DNA from: Moorena sp. SIOASIH
GTDB lineage: Bacteria; Cyanobacteriota; Cyanobacteriia; Cyanobacteriales; Coleofasciculaceae
DNA length: 64,000 nucleotides
NCBI RefSeq assembly: GCF_010671925.1
Contig: NZ_JAAHIH010000006.1
Coordinates: forward strand, 372,001 to 436,000
Reading direction: 5' to 3'
The translations under genes and the position numbers were made by a program. How positions within the stretch are numbered: the first letter of the stretch is position 1; every line of letters starts with the position of its first letter. Shown piece by piece: positions 46,730 to 55,599 of the stretch. The notes under the pieces are model-generated. The model worked only from the letters and a program-made list of their open reading frames with translations, did not search any database and had not been told where the DNA came from.

Positions 46730-47152
46730 GATTGTTGTAGGTTCAATACTTGAATGGTCAGGGAAGATTATTGTTACTCTAGCAGTTTTATATTGGATGA
46801 GATACGGCGGTTTGCATAACTATCAGGTACACAGGATTATTTTCCCTCTTCCCTCTTCCCTCTTCCCTCTTCCCTGCTCCCTGCTCCCTGCTCCCTGCTC
46901 CCTAAAAACCCAGAACTTTGTACCTAACTGAATTGCAAACCGCTGTAATTTTCTTTTCTTGACAGAAAATGCGCGCTGTAAACTCTTCAAAATAACCAAA
47001 TAACTATTCCACATGACTTCTATCAAAACCTAGGATAAACAGGAGAATCTTAATGCTGATTACAGACTCAAGTTTTAGAAAGAAAATTTTATTTCTCTTA
47101 GCATCAATGTTTCTCCTGAAACTACTTAAATTATAGTTAATAAATTAAAGTA
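46730..47152. other. Spacer with heptamer arrays upstream of the NRPS gene
   Basis: CCCTCTT and CCCTGCT heptamers fill 46841-46903 between TAACTATCAGGTACACAGGATT and CAGAACTTTGTACCTAACTGA. No gene is seen; the NRPS promoter is probably between 46730 and 46830. Confidence 0.6.
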
Positions 47153-47638
47153 TTAAACTTCAGTTTCAAATAGTGCAAGTCGCAGTCGATCTCCTGACTC
47201 TTCTATTTCTATCAAAGACTCAAGACTAACAACTACACTCCGTTCAATTCCTAAAATTTCTGCGGCTCGCGCAACAGCTGCTTTTTCTTTATCGTGGTAC
47301 ACTCCATCAGCACGGCTCATTTTGATGGCTTGATATAACATACAACGCTTAAAATTCACAGGAAAATCATGATGAATACCGCCCAATAGCTGTTGAATGT
47401 CCAGGTTTTCTCCATCGAATTTTAGGATATTTTCTTCTATCAGCTCAGATGGTACTCCCATCATATTTTGTTCTTCGACAAACCAATCTAATTCTGCCTG
47501 TGCTAACTCACCATCAGCACTGGCGATCGCCATTATGGCTTTGATATAGTTCCTCGAGGTCTCAAAGTTTACAGGTGCAGTAATGTTGTATCTCTTTTTG
47601 GCATATGGCTTCATTTCATAAGTTGTTTCAGTGGTCAT
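47153..47638 (-). CDS. TerB-like (tellurite-resistance/co-chaperone) domain protein
   Basis: The 161-residue protein has the all-helical TerB pattern, with two metal-site motifs: AIMAIASADGELAQAELDWF (about residue 33-52) and KMSRADGVYHDKEKAAVAR (about 108-126). TerB-like domains are acidic helical modules linked to stress response and membrane-associated complexes. It lies upstream of the NRPS on the same strand, 423 bases away; a link to the cluster is unproven. Confidence 0.8.
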   Translation of the reverse strand: MTTETTYEMKPYAKKRYNITAPVNFETSRNYIKAIMAIASADGELAQAELDWFVEEQNMMGVPSELIEENILKFDGENLDIQQLLGGIHHDFPVNFKRCMLYQAIKMSRADGVYHDKEKAAVARAAEILGIERSVVVSLESLIEIEESGDRLRLALFETEV

Positions 47639-48110
47639 CGTTTTTTCCCTGAATACTTCGCTGTTATTCTACAGAGTTCTACAAAAAAATTCAAGTGTAA
47701 CAATTTTTATCTTAATAGGAGTTAACCATTGACATAAAGCACCAAATATGCATTACGTGATTCAGGAATTCGAGGTTGATTTTTTGACGCTTTTTAAGTG
47801 ATCGCTATTGATTAGAGGATGATTGAGAAAAACCTGAAACAACGTATTTTCGTTAATACACAAGATAGTAAATTTGTACAGTGCGTAAGTCCTACTTTCC
47901 TTGAAGCAAAAATCCGTTCTGATTTTCCTTAGACATCTCCAGGAATTGCGAAGCAATTCCATCACTAGCTTTGAGACGCTTGGGATGATTCACAAATGTG
48001 ACAAATTTAAACTAAATAATAATGGTTTGTAATATTTGTTAATTTTAATTCAACTAAAAATTACCTGAAGGAGGGAGCAAACAGGCTGAAATGCTTGGTA
48101 TGTAAAGCTA
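47639..48110. other. Spacer, no gene recognised
   Basis: It contains AGTGCGTAAGTCCTACTTTCC near 47880. A 67-codon frame at 47762-47965 shows no recognisable protein feature. Confidence 0.5.
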
Positions 48111-48185
48111 CTGGGGGGGCGACATGAATGGCTAGGTCGCTTATCCTGTCAGCTTCCTAGCCATTTATGTCGCCCCCCCAGCCCA

Positions 48186-48446
48186 CACCTCACAAGGGTA
48201 GGTTTTTTACATTTGGGCGAGTACGTACTGGCATTGGGTATTTTGAACTCAAAATATGTCGCCAAATCTCCCAGAATTTCCCCCGATTACCGACCCATCT
48301 CCCCATATTCCCCTCCTGGTCGGGGTGTCGGGTGGGTCCGGATTCCCCATTCCCCATTACCTATTACCGATTACCTATTACCGATTACCTATTACCGATT
48401 ACCTATTACCGATTACCTATCTCCAATGTAAAAAACCTACCCCTGT
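48186..48446. mobile_element. Possible MITE with AGGGTAGGTTTTTTACAT termini
   Basis: CTCACAAGGGTAGGTTTTTTACATT at the left is answered near 48420-48446 by its complement, with TTACCTATTACCGA repeats (48355-48425) inside. A third, shorter copy of the end (48508-48530) lies past a CCACACC heptamer array (48454-48497). Flanking CCAGCCCACAC and CCAGCCCCCACAC look like an imperfect target duplication. Confidence 0.5.
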
Positions 48447-48544
48447 GAGCCAGCCCCCACACCCCACACCCCACACCCCACACCCCACACCCCACACCTG
48501 AGGTCTTTGTTAAAAACCTACCCTTATGAGGGAACCCGACCGGG

Positions 48545-49420
48545 GTCGCACCGCTATACAAAATCTTTTTTTGTAAGCTTGGATAGCCATTTCTAATCTG
48601 CTCAAGTTTGTCAAAATAAACCAGCCTTCACTTGACTCAATTCCTCGGTAGTTTCGCTGCCATTTCCCAGCTACGTTAAACGACCCAAATCCGTTGGTTT
48701 TGGTCACTCTAACGTCCTTTAGAAATAGACTCATACCAGGAGCTAATCCTAAGTTTTTTAACTCCACTAATAGATCGGATTCGGCCTCGACAAAGGTACT
48801 CTTTTTAAGCCGTAAACAAAAGTCTAATCCTTGTTGTGCCAGCCAATGACCCAGCTTGACTCCACAAAATTATCGGTGCGTAGTTTCGAGGAAACCTCGA
48901 AACTACGCACCGAAGGTCTCCAGGGTTTATAAGTCTTGAATTGAGACAAAGCTTTGCTCAATACCTCCGTTTGTTCCTGATAATTACTATTCCCTTTCTT
49001 GTCTAAAATCCTCCAGTATATCGGCCAAGCTCTCTTGTCCCAAATTAAACTCGCAATCAGGAGGTGCGACCCGTGGCGAATTTAATTCTTAATGGGTCAA
49101 GCGCACCTTATATTAATATCACCCCAACTGGTACGGTCAATGGCAATATACACCACTTGTTTTGGTTCAATTGCACCAATCAGTTGTTTTTGTAGAATTG
49201 GTCACCAAAGAGTCTCAATACATAATTCTTTGAGTACCAGAAATCTTTGCAGCTTTTTGCGACGACTTTCAAACATAATGGGTAAGGGTAAGGATGCTGC
49301 TAGGGTTTCCAGCTTGACATTTTTGACCGATTGCAATACCGTAACCAACAAACAGCAAAGCAGATAGTGAGCTGTCGTGAGTTGACTTTTAAGATGATTT
49401 TGGTAAATTGTGGGTAGCAT
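48545..49420 (-). pseudogene. IS4-family transposase, broken
   Basis: The N-terminus from ATG 49420 (MLPTIYQNHLKSQLTTAHYL) runs to about 49205, then fragments follow with IAIDRTSWGDIN (about 49115-49150) and WFILTNLSRLEMAIQAYKKR (about 48560-48640), all typical of IS4 DDE transposases. A palindromic repeat at 49062-49108 and a hairpin at 48870-48912 are inserted in it, and the C-terminal YREK/FRDFKSGGY region is lost where the reading runs into GGTCGCACC repeat sequence. An inverted repeat (GATAGGCCCG/CGGGCCGATC) stands just before the ATG, as in IS elements that block outside translation. Confidence 0.8.
48870..48912. repeat. Hairpin repeat inside the transposase pseudogene
   Basis: TCGGTGCGTAGTTTCGAGG and its complement form a long perfect stem with a tiny loop. 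Its GGTGCG/CGCACC ends place it in the same terminal-motif class as the palindromes elsewhere. Confidence 0.75.
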
Positions 49421-49602
49421 TTTTTCTGATCGGCCCGGGTGACAAGTAGCGGGCCTATCTTTTTTGATCACAATTTGCTCAAATTTCCATCCGGTAAAGC
49501 TTACAGGCATTTTTGTCGCCCCCCCAGCTTTATGGATAAAAAAATAATGATTTTAGACTAGCAAGCATTCACTACTAAGTTGTTTGACTAGCAAACCCTT
49601 GA

Positions 49603-50481
49603 TTAATCAATATGCTTGCTAAAAAAGTCCAAGATTTTCTCAGGATATTTTCCGACGTAATCGTAAGCGGCTGCTCGTTGCTTGGTAAGGTCGAGCCAAA
49701 GCATTTCTTTCTCTACCGTTAATTCGTTATAGTACTGCTTAACAAAATCAAGATTAGTCCATGGGTCATTTTCATTCTGAATAACCAGAGTTGGGACGTT
49801 GATACTTTTCACGTTTGGCAAAAAAGAAGTCGTATTTAAGTCAAAACTAGCTCTATGCTTGTTGAAACTATTGACCCTATTGGCAAGAAAACCCGGTATA
49901 CCCATAGCACGAACAAAGTCTTGATAAAGAAGTGGTTGTACCGCTATCAAGGCTTTGATATTTTTGTAGTCTTGTAAACCATTTTCAATTCCGTAGGCGT
50001 AAGTTGTAGAGCCAGCCCCCATACAAATGCTGAGTAATCCGACTTTGCTGTCTTTTAAGTCTGGGTGATAAGTAATAAAATCCACTGCTGCAATGACATC
50101 TTTGCTCTCTTGAGGACCCCATGATACCCAGGGACAAGTTCCTGTTTCACTATTGCCATGGTTTCTAAAATCGTACATAAGTACGGAGTAGCCTGCGTTG
50201 ACCAGATACTTTGCTTGATTGAGAAATGAGATATCTGTTTTCCACAGCGTAATCAAACCTTTATCTTTGGGAGTATACCCTGCTCTGCTGCATTGAACAC
50301 CAAAATGGGATTGAATAATCACTTTATCTGTCCCTCCCTTAATTAACCAACCAGAAAGGGTCACTCCGTCACTGGCTTTGAAGGTTACGTCTTCATAATC
50401 TAGTCCGAAATCTTTGGGATTATTAAACACTGGCGATTTACCCGGCTTGATCATCATATCGGCTAAATAATTTACTATCAT
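49603..50481 (-). CDS. Alpha/beta hydrolase family protein with cysteine at the nucleophile position
   Basis: The 292-residue protein has an alpha/beta hydrolase layout: VIIQSHFGVQCSR, LMYDFRNHGNSE (the GxxRNxG turn), LLSICMGAGSTTYAYG at the nucleophile elbow and PTLVIQNENDPWTN with the acid residue. At the elbow the Ser of G-x-S-x-G is Cys. The usual C-terminal catalytic His is not obvious (KQRAAAYDYVGKYPEKILDFF). The enzyme may be a cysteine-type dienelactone-hydrolase-like protein or a non-hydrolytic relative. It sits next to a duplicated dehydrogenase fragment, with no evident operon partner. Confidence 0.78.
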   Translation of the reverse strand: MIVNYLADMMIKPGKSPVFNNPKDFGLDYEDVTFKASDGVTLSGWLIKGGTDKVIIQSHFGVQCSRAGYTPKDKGLITLWKTDISFLNQAKYLVNAGYSVLMYDFRNHGNSETGTCPWVSWGPQESKDVIAAVDFITYHPDLKDSKVGLLSICMGAGSTTYAYGIENGLQDYKNIKALIAVQPLLYQDFVRAMGIPGFLANRVNSFNKHRASFDLNTTSFLPNVKSINVPTLVIQNENDPWTNLDFVKQYYNELTVEKEMLWLDLTKQRAAAYDYVGKYPEKILDFFSKHID

Positions 50482-50658
50482 TTTAGTTGGCCTCCTTTGG
50501 CTTCTGGGGTGATATAATATCTAAAAAAATACTATAGCAATTTTCATAGCTATGAAAATTGCTATAGTAAGCTAGACTCAATTGAATTTTTATATGGTTT
50601 TGGTATAATTCTAGTAATATTGCCCATAGGTAGGTGTTGTTGCAAATTGATATACTTA

Positions 50659-51051
50659 CCTTTTTATAGCACAAAATTATACTAGCTTTATATACCAATA
50701 ATTCCAGGCTATTTCCTCGCCCCTTCAGGATAAACCATCTATTTGAACTAGATGCTAAATTGCTCTTTAATACCTTGGATAAACGTCTTATCATCCAATT
50801 CTTTTCGATTAGCTACCATCATCCTGGCATCTTCGCCAGCAGTATATCGCAATTTATCAGTGCCGTCTGTTGCTGCTTCATAAATCACTTTAGCGACAAC
50901 AATAGGCTCAGAAGCCTGCTCAGCCAAAGATTCCATCGAATTGAACAGCTTACCAATTAATTCTTGATACTCAGTTAGGCTTTCATCGTTGCTCATATCA
51001 AGAGAGCGACCAGCAAAATCGGTTTTAATCACTCCTGGTTCAACAATTTTT
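50659..51051 (-). pseudogene. 3' fragment of a short-chain dehydrogenase gene (393-bp duplication)
   Basis: This block is almost identical to 54038-54430, with no length difference and only a few base changes. It encodes the last 100 or so residues (TDFAGRSLDMSNDESLTEYQ...) of the dehydrogenase whose complete copy lies at 54127-54942. Its upstream side is cut sharply and joined to the end of the decayed transposase at about 51052. The N-terminal Rossmann half is absent, so it cannot be a working enzyme. Confidence 0.88.
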
Positions 51052-51231
51052 ACTAGCAGGGGGACAACAAAGCTTGTAACATAGACATGGCTTGTTCCCT
51101 GGCTCGCTTACCTTTTCTATAATGCTTGATCCAACGGCGATTAATTTGCATGCATTTCGTCCACAATTTTTTCGCAAATTTGCCCTAAGCACAGCCAATG
51201 ATACTGATGTTGACCAACATAAAAAGCAGAC

Positions 51232-51282
51232 GGTGCGCGCCTCCAAGGCCGCGAGCAATCCCTCGCGGCCTTGGGTCGCACC
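51232..51282. repeat. Palindromic repeat (GGTGCG...CGCACC) within transposase pseudogene
   Basis: CCAAGGCCGCGAG and CTCGCGGCCTTGG arms are bounded by GGTGCGCGCCT and GGGTCGCACC. The same unit in the opposite orientation lies at 55483-55535 and a shorter variant at 60755-60800. Confidence 0.85.
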
Positions 51283-51820
51283 GCTATGTCTGCGACCATA
51301 TTTTGATTTTGTTTCTGGTCGTACAACATATTTCTGTATTCCCATTTTCTTAATTTCCCGTCCTTGAAGGGTGGCACTGGTATAGGCAATGGCTATCACA
51401 ATAATCAACTTGGTCAGAATATCTGACCCCAGATTTGAGCCTTCTAGACTATAACCACCTGATTTAAAATCTCGAAACATTGTCTTGATGCAAAGCGCGA
51501 GTGGGGGAAACCACGGCAGTTGCTCATGGGGGGAACCCCCAAGACCGCACTGCCTCCCCTGTTCCCTTGCTGCCTCCCCTGTTCCCTTGCTGCATCGCTT
51601 TCTGACAAAATTTGGGTGTCACATTTTTGCCGTAAACAAAAATATACCTTACGTTCAGCCAGCCAGGGACCCAGTTTGGTAGAGCAAAATTCTCGGTCTC
51701 CCAGCACCACGACATCATAGGGTGATAGTAACTCGCTTACTTTTACTCAATACTGCCTTTTGTTCAGACAAGTTACTATTTCCTTGTCTTGATGCAATAG
51801 CGAGTGGGGGAAACCCCCAA

Positions 51821-52023
51821 GGGAGCAGGTCAAATTTGCTGAAACATTAGTACTATTTTCCAGTAAAGCAAGCTTAAACCCATGAGGGGGCTATAGATAA
51901 TGTACAAATATTCATCCTGGACATGCTTCCCCTATTACCTATTACCTATTACCTATTACCTATTACCCATTACCTATTACCTATTACCTTAGTACTTTTG
52001 TTCTGCATAAGTGACATGCTCCC
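51821..52023. mobile_element. MITE, family A, 203 bp, inserted in transposase pseudogene
   Basis: The left end is GGGAGCAGGTCAAATT; the complement of the right end is GGGAGCATGTCACTTATGC. A perfect 9-bp duplication AACCCCCAA flanks it (51812-51820 and 52024-52032). The right arm is closely similar to the left arm of the 12468 copy (GCAGAACAAA...GTAC). An ATTACCT heptamer array (51927-51988) lies inside. Confidence 0.88.
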
Positions 52024-52577
52024 AACCCCCAAGACCGCGCTGCATCGCTTTTTATCTAATGATGTCCAGTAAATCGGCCAGGCTCGATGATCATAAACCA
52101 CACTCACCATCAAGATATTAATCACACTCCAACTTGTTCTATCAATGACCAGATAAATCCTATCATTAGGGTTAAATATATCCTCTAAAAGAGCGCTGAC
52201 GCAGGGAAACCAGATAGTTTCAATAGTAAAGTTTTTGAGTCTCAAAAATCGCCGTACTTTCCGACGACGGCTATCTAATAAAATAGGTAACGGTAGCGAT
52301 TATGCTAAGACATCTAACTTCACTTGTTTGAGCAATTGTAAACTAATTACCATCAAGTTTAGAAATAGATATGCGCTCGTTACGCAGCTGATTTTGGATA
52401 ATTTTTTGGTATAGTTTAGCTATCATTTTGTTGAGATAGGTTAGGGGGACTACTTTTGACCTATCTTTTTTTATCTCTTTCTGCTGTATCGCTGACTACA
52501 TAAGACTCCCATGCCTCGTTCCCTGTCAGAATGCACCCAATTGATTGAGAGGTTTCACTAGACGTATTACCGATCAA

Positions 52578-53054
52578 TTATCCTGCGGTGATTGGGGTTA
52601 TTCTGAGAGTATCTAGAGGAACTAAAAACTCACCTTTTTGGAGCTTAATATCCAGGGCATCAAGGACAAACAAAAAATCTATAAGGCTTGCTGTTTGGTA
52701 GTCTTTATCTTCATAGTCTATGATTTTTTCCTCGGTTAAACCAGCGATATCCGCCAGTTGTTTTTGGCTTAGATTAGCAGCTAGTCGAGCTTTGATAATA
52801 AGTTGTGGTAAATTTTTAATATCATCAAGCTTAAGAACAATTGGAGTACGAACGTCATGGTTGATGAGGGTTTCGTATTCAGCAACTTCGGTTTTTAAAG
52901 CATTAAGATGACTTTGGAATGAATCGCGCTTAATCTTCCACCAACAATCATTTTTTTTGATATCTTCATCTTGAGCGTCATAAACAGATAAGTCAGATTC
53001 AAATTGACGAACTAATTCTTGGCTGTAGTCATACTGTCTTTGATTTTTAATCAT
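52578..53054 (-). CDS. XRE-family helix-turn-helix protein (antitoxin-like)
   Basis: From ATG 53054 (MIKNQRQYDYSQ) behind GAGGTGGGA, the 158-residue protein has an N-terminal coiled region (about 10-60) and a C-terminal XRE helix-turn-helix (about 85-145; RLAANLSQKQLADIAGLTEEKIIDYE). The start overlaps the stop of the upstream nucleotidyltransferase-like gene by ATGA, meaning tight coupling. The pair resembles a toxin-antitoxin module in which the HTH protein would repress the operon and neutralise the partner. That role is inferred from arrangement only. Confidence 0.78.
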   Translation of the reverse strand: MIKNQRQYDYSQELVRQFESDLSVYDAQDEDIKKNDCWWKIKRDSFQSHLNALKTEVAEYETLINHDVRTPIVLKLDDIKNLPQLIIKARLAANLSQKQLADIAGLTEEKIIDYEDKDYQTASLIDFLFVLDALDIKLQKGEFLVPLDTLRITPITAG

Positions 53055-53496
53055 GGTTCCCACCTCAATAAATCTATAGCAATAATTCCTTTGGCGTTTT
53101 TATCCCTATCCTTTTGAAAGAATTCTAGGGAGTTCATCTCGTAAATGCCCACTGGCTGCTCTGAAGGAAAAATCTCACCTTTATAGATAGCTTTTTGTGC
53201 ATCGCGGTCGATAGGATTGAGTAATCTGGATGAGTAAGGAGATAATTTACATCCACATCTTCTGTATCCCAACATGCATCATAATCATTTGGTCTGGGCT
53301 TACTTGTGACAAAACTGCCATTGATATAAATGGTTCTACATCCCGCTGCCTTTAATTGCTCCATTGCTTTTTTGAGTCCTTCTATCTGGCGTAACCGCGT
53401 TACGTTAGTACCAAAACGCTCTTGAAATTTTAGCCATGTAGTCCAATGTATGCCAGGTGGTAGGTTTCCTTTTTCATCAAAACCGGGTATTGTCAT
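53051..53496 (-). pseudogene. Nucleotidyltransferase-fold protein (partner of XRE protein), one frameshift
   Basis: The first frame from ATG 53496 has YINGSFVTSKPRPNDYDACW (about residues 57-76), a G-S-x-D-x-D nucleotidyltransferase motif, and runs to HPDYS. The continuation, in another frame, begins SRLLNPIDRDAQKAIYKGE and ends LLRWEP at 53051. The switch lies near 53225-53245. Joined, the protein is about 148 residues, similar to small MNT-like proteins found next to HTH genes. The frameshift probably inactivates it unless it is a sequencing error or a programmed shift. No HEPN-type partner is present. Confidence 0.7.
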
Positions 53497-53539
53497 TTTA
53501 ACGCAAAGCCAAGATTCGACATCTTTTAATCAGAGATGA

Positions 53540-53675
53540 TAGAATAATTTTTCGACTGGCGGAGAATAGTTGCTAACTCTTCAATCCTTGGCTTTGGAAC
53601 AAAGTGGCTATGGGTAGATTGTTCCCTAACTGCTGCTGAATTTTAGCAATAAACCCGAACTGCTAAAAGGGGAGT
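53540..53675 (-). pseudogene. Relic of an NRPS carrier-domain C-terminus
   Basis: On the minus strand, pieces read LLAVR and then, one base shifted, FIAKIQQQLGNNLPIATLFQ. This matches the end of a peptidyl carrier domain (compare LLGVRLIARIQEQLGKKLPL at the end of the NRPS at 43553). DNA similarity to 43598-43680 is visible directly. It is too short and broken to work and marks an old rearrangement. Confidence 0.65.
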
Positions 53676-54037
53676 AGGGAGTAGCTCACAGGGGAACTGG
53701 TCTGGTTTTCCCGCAGATGAGCAATATAGCGCTACGCGCAAGGCAAAAGGCAAGAGGCAAGAGGCAAGAGGCAAAAGTTGACGTGCATTAGCGCAGGTGC
53801 GCTTTCCGCATCTAATTATTAAATTCGCCACGGGTCGTACCTTTTTCAGCTTTTATCAATGTCCTAACCTTAATGCGTAGTGCTATATACCTAATACTGG
53901 CTGAAAGCACTGCAGTCTAAACCCTTGTATAGACTGTGCTTTATTTTTTTATGGCTGAAGGGACTTTGGTTACCTCTGGGGCGTTGCTTATCCAAGGAAT
54001 GCTTTTCTTTTTATTATACCATTTAAGCAGCAACGCC
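53676..54037. other. Repeat-rich spacer
   Basis: It contains GCGCTACGCGCAAGG followed by AGGCAAA/AGGCAAG heptamers (53731-53777), a palindromic AGGTGCG-class repeat (53795-53842), and a GGGGCGTTGCT/AGCAACGCCCC inverted pair (53977-54040). No gene is seen. Confidence 0.6.
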
Positions 54038-54126
54038 CCTTTTTATAGCACAAAATTATACTAGCTTTACATACCAATAATTCCAGGCTATTTCCTCGCC
54101 CCTTCAGGATAAACCATCTATTTGAA

Positions 54127-54942
54127 CTAGATGCCAAATTGCTCTTTAATACCTTGGATAAACGTCTTATCATCCAATTCCTTTCGATTAGCTACCATCA
54201 TCCTGGCATCTTCGCCAGCAGTATATCGCAATTTATCAGTGCCATCTGTTGCTGCTTCATAAATCACGTTAGCGACAACAATAGGCTCAGAAGCCTGCTC
54301 AGCCAAAGATTCCATCGAATTGAACAGCTTACCAATTAATTCTTGATACTCAGTTAGGCTTTCATCGTTGCTCATATCAAGAGAACGACCAGCAAAATCC
54401 GTGTTAATCACTCCTGGTTCAACAATTTTAATTTTGCAGCCAATTGCCTCCATTTCAAAACTCAGACCTTCGGAAATCCCCTCAACAGCAAATTTAGTCC
54501 CGTTATATAATGAAAATAAGGGAAAGGTCATTTTGCCACCAATCGATGAAATATTAATTAAAATACCATCTTTATTTTGTCTGAAATGGGGTAGGATTGC
54601 TTTGGTTACATCTAACAGCCCAATAACATTAACATCAAATTGTCTTATTATATTTTCCCTGGGGGTTGCTTCTAAAGGGCCAAAAGCACCATAACCAGCA
54701 TTGTTGACCAAAACATCTATTTTGCCGAATTTTTCAATGCCTAGCTGAACGGCTTTTGTAATTGAATCTTGGTCTAAAACATCTAGTCTTGTCACCAACA
54801 CATTATCAAGGGTGGTTAGTTCTGCTTCCTTTTCTGGAGTTCTCATGGTTGCCACCACGTTCCAACCATTTTCCTGGAACAATTTTGCAGTTGCTTTTCC
54901 AATACCGCTGCTTGCTCCTGTAATTAAAATTGTCTTACTCAT
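54127..54942 (-). CDS. Short-chain dehydrogenase/reductase
   Basis: The 271-residue protein has the classical SDR features: TILITGASSGIGKATAKLF (TGxxxGxG cofactor loop), VLVNNAGYGAFG (NNAG), the catalytic Ser in INISSIGG, the YxxxK motif in LYNGTKFAVEG and a VEPGVINTDF loop. NADP(H) preference is suggested by the basic residue in ATMRTPEKE. It oxidises or reduces a carbonyl/hydroxyl group; the substrate is unknown. The last third has a nearly identical partial copy at 50659-51051, so the gene was a source of local duplication. Confidence 0.92.
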   Translation of the reverse strand: MSKTILITGASSGIGKATAKLFQENGWNVVATMRTPEKEAELTTLDNVLVTRLDVLDQDSITKAVQLGIEKFGKIDVLVNNAGYGAFGPLEATPRENIIRQFDVNVIGLLDVTKAILPHFRQNKDGILINISSIGGKMTFPLFSLYNGTKFAVEGISEGLSFEMEAIGCKIKIVEPGVINTDFAGRSLDMSNDESLTEYQELIGKLFNSMESLAEQASEPIVVANVIYEAATDGTDKLRYTAGEDARMMVANRKELDDKTFIQGIKEQFGI

Positions 54943-55599
54943 TTTGGATTCAAACTAATTTTTGTGATTGGACTACGACAATTCACGCTTGAATGTCGAT
55001 TCAGTTTGATCATATACTAAGGAAGCGCTAAATTTCACTAGCAAGTTACGCGACACTACATGCACAGTGCGTCAATGAATAATTATGCAGGTTATCTGAC
55101 ACAAAGCGAAAAGATGACTTTTGTCAAAGACAGATATAGCAATTATCATAGCTATGAGGTACAAAATTTCGGGATTTTAGGGAACAGGGAATAGGGAATA
55201 GGGAATAGGGATGCGCTGCATCAAAACAGGGAATCAACATTAAAGAAGACTGTACCTCATAACTGAGAGAAAAGCTATATATAGCGAAAGGGTTTTTAGA
55301 CAATCTCACCCTTGTTAAGGCCAAATGCCTGTAAATTCGGCGTTGCGTCAGTCTTTGAATGAATAGGAGTAGAGTGGGCATCCTGCCCGCCCGGAAATAA
55401 GCATGAAACTGGCAAGATGCCAGTTCCACCAAGATGCCAGTTCCACCAAGATGCCCATTCCACGGCAAGATGCCTATTCCACAGGTGCGACCCAAGGCCG
55501 CGAGGGATTGCTCGCGGCCTTGGAGGCGCGCACCTACTCTTAAAATCATTCCATTATTAAGCAACGCTGTAAATTCCTTAGTTGGGAGAATGGTGTCTA
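54943..55599. other. Spacer with repeats
   Basis: It contains a GGGAATA heptamer array (55178-55210), CAAGATGCCAGTTCCAC tandem units (55415-55475), a palindromic repeat (55483-55535) and a doubled GGGAGAATGGTGTCTACTA (55583-55621) that reaches into the end of the next gene. No gene is seen. Confidence 0.6.

Larger units (their letters stand above)
48111..49527 (-). mobile_element. Degenerate IS4-like insertion sequence
   Basis: The right end (reverse complement of 49508-49527) starts CTGGGGGGGCGACA, matching the left terminus at 48111. Inside is a minus-strand transposase pseudogene, split by several repeats. At the left a 71-bp near-perfect palindrome (48111-48181) carries two opposed copies of the terminus, as if a mini-element formed or the end was duplicated. 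I see no target duplication around the outer ends. Confidence 0.7.
51060..52426 (-). pseudogene. Second IS4-family transposase, shattered
   Basis: Fragments in order on the minus strand: the start near 52426, then YLVIDRTSWSVINILMVSVV with YDHRAWPIYWTSLDKK (about 52045-52165), VVLGDREFCSTKLGPWLAER (about 51650-51710), and MFRDFKSGGYSLEGSNLGSD (about 51421-51480) near the C-terminus. These are core DDE transposase regions of the IS4 family. The gene is interrupted by a MITE (51821-52023), by GATGCAGCGCGGTCTTGGGGG repeats with a duplicated 28-bp unit (51500-51600), and by the palindrome 51232-51282. An inverted repeat (AGATAGG...CCTATCT) precedes the start. Confidence 0.85.

Noticed and set aside
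48355-48497. Regular TTACCTATTACCGA and CCACACC repeats, considered as a CRISPR array
   Set aside because: The units are tandem with no unique spacers, and no cas gene is near.
51040-51480. 146-codon frame starting MFRDFKSGG as a separate gene
   Set aside because: The start is an internal Met of an IS4 transposase; the end is out-of-frame sequence past an inserted palindrome.
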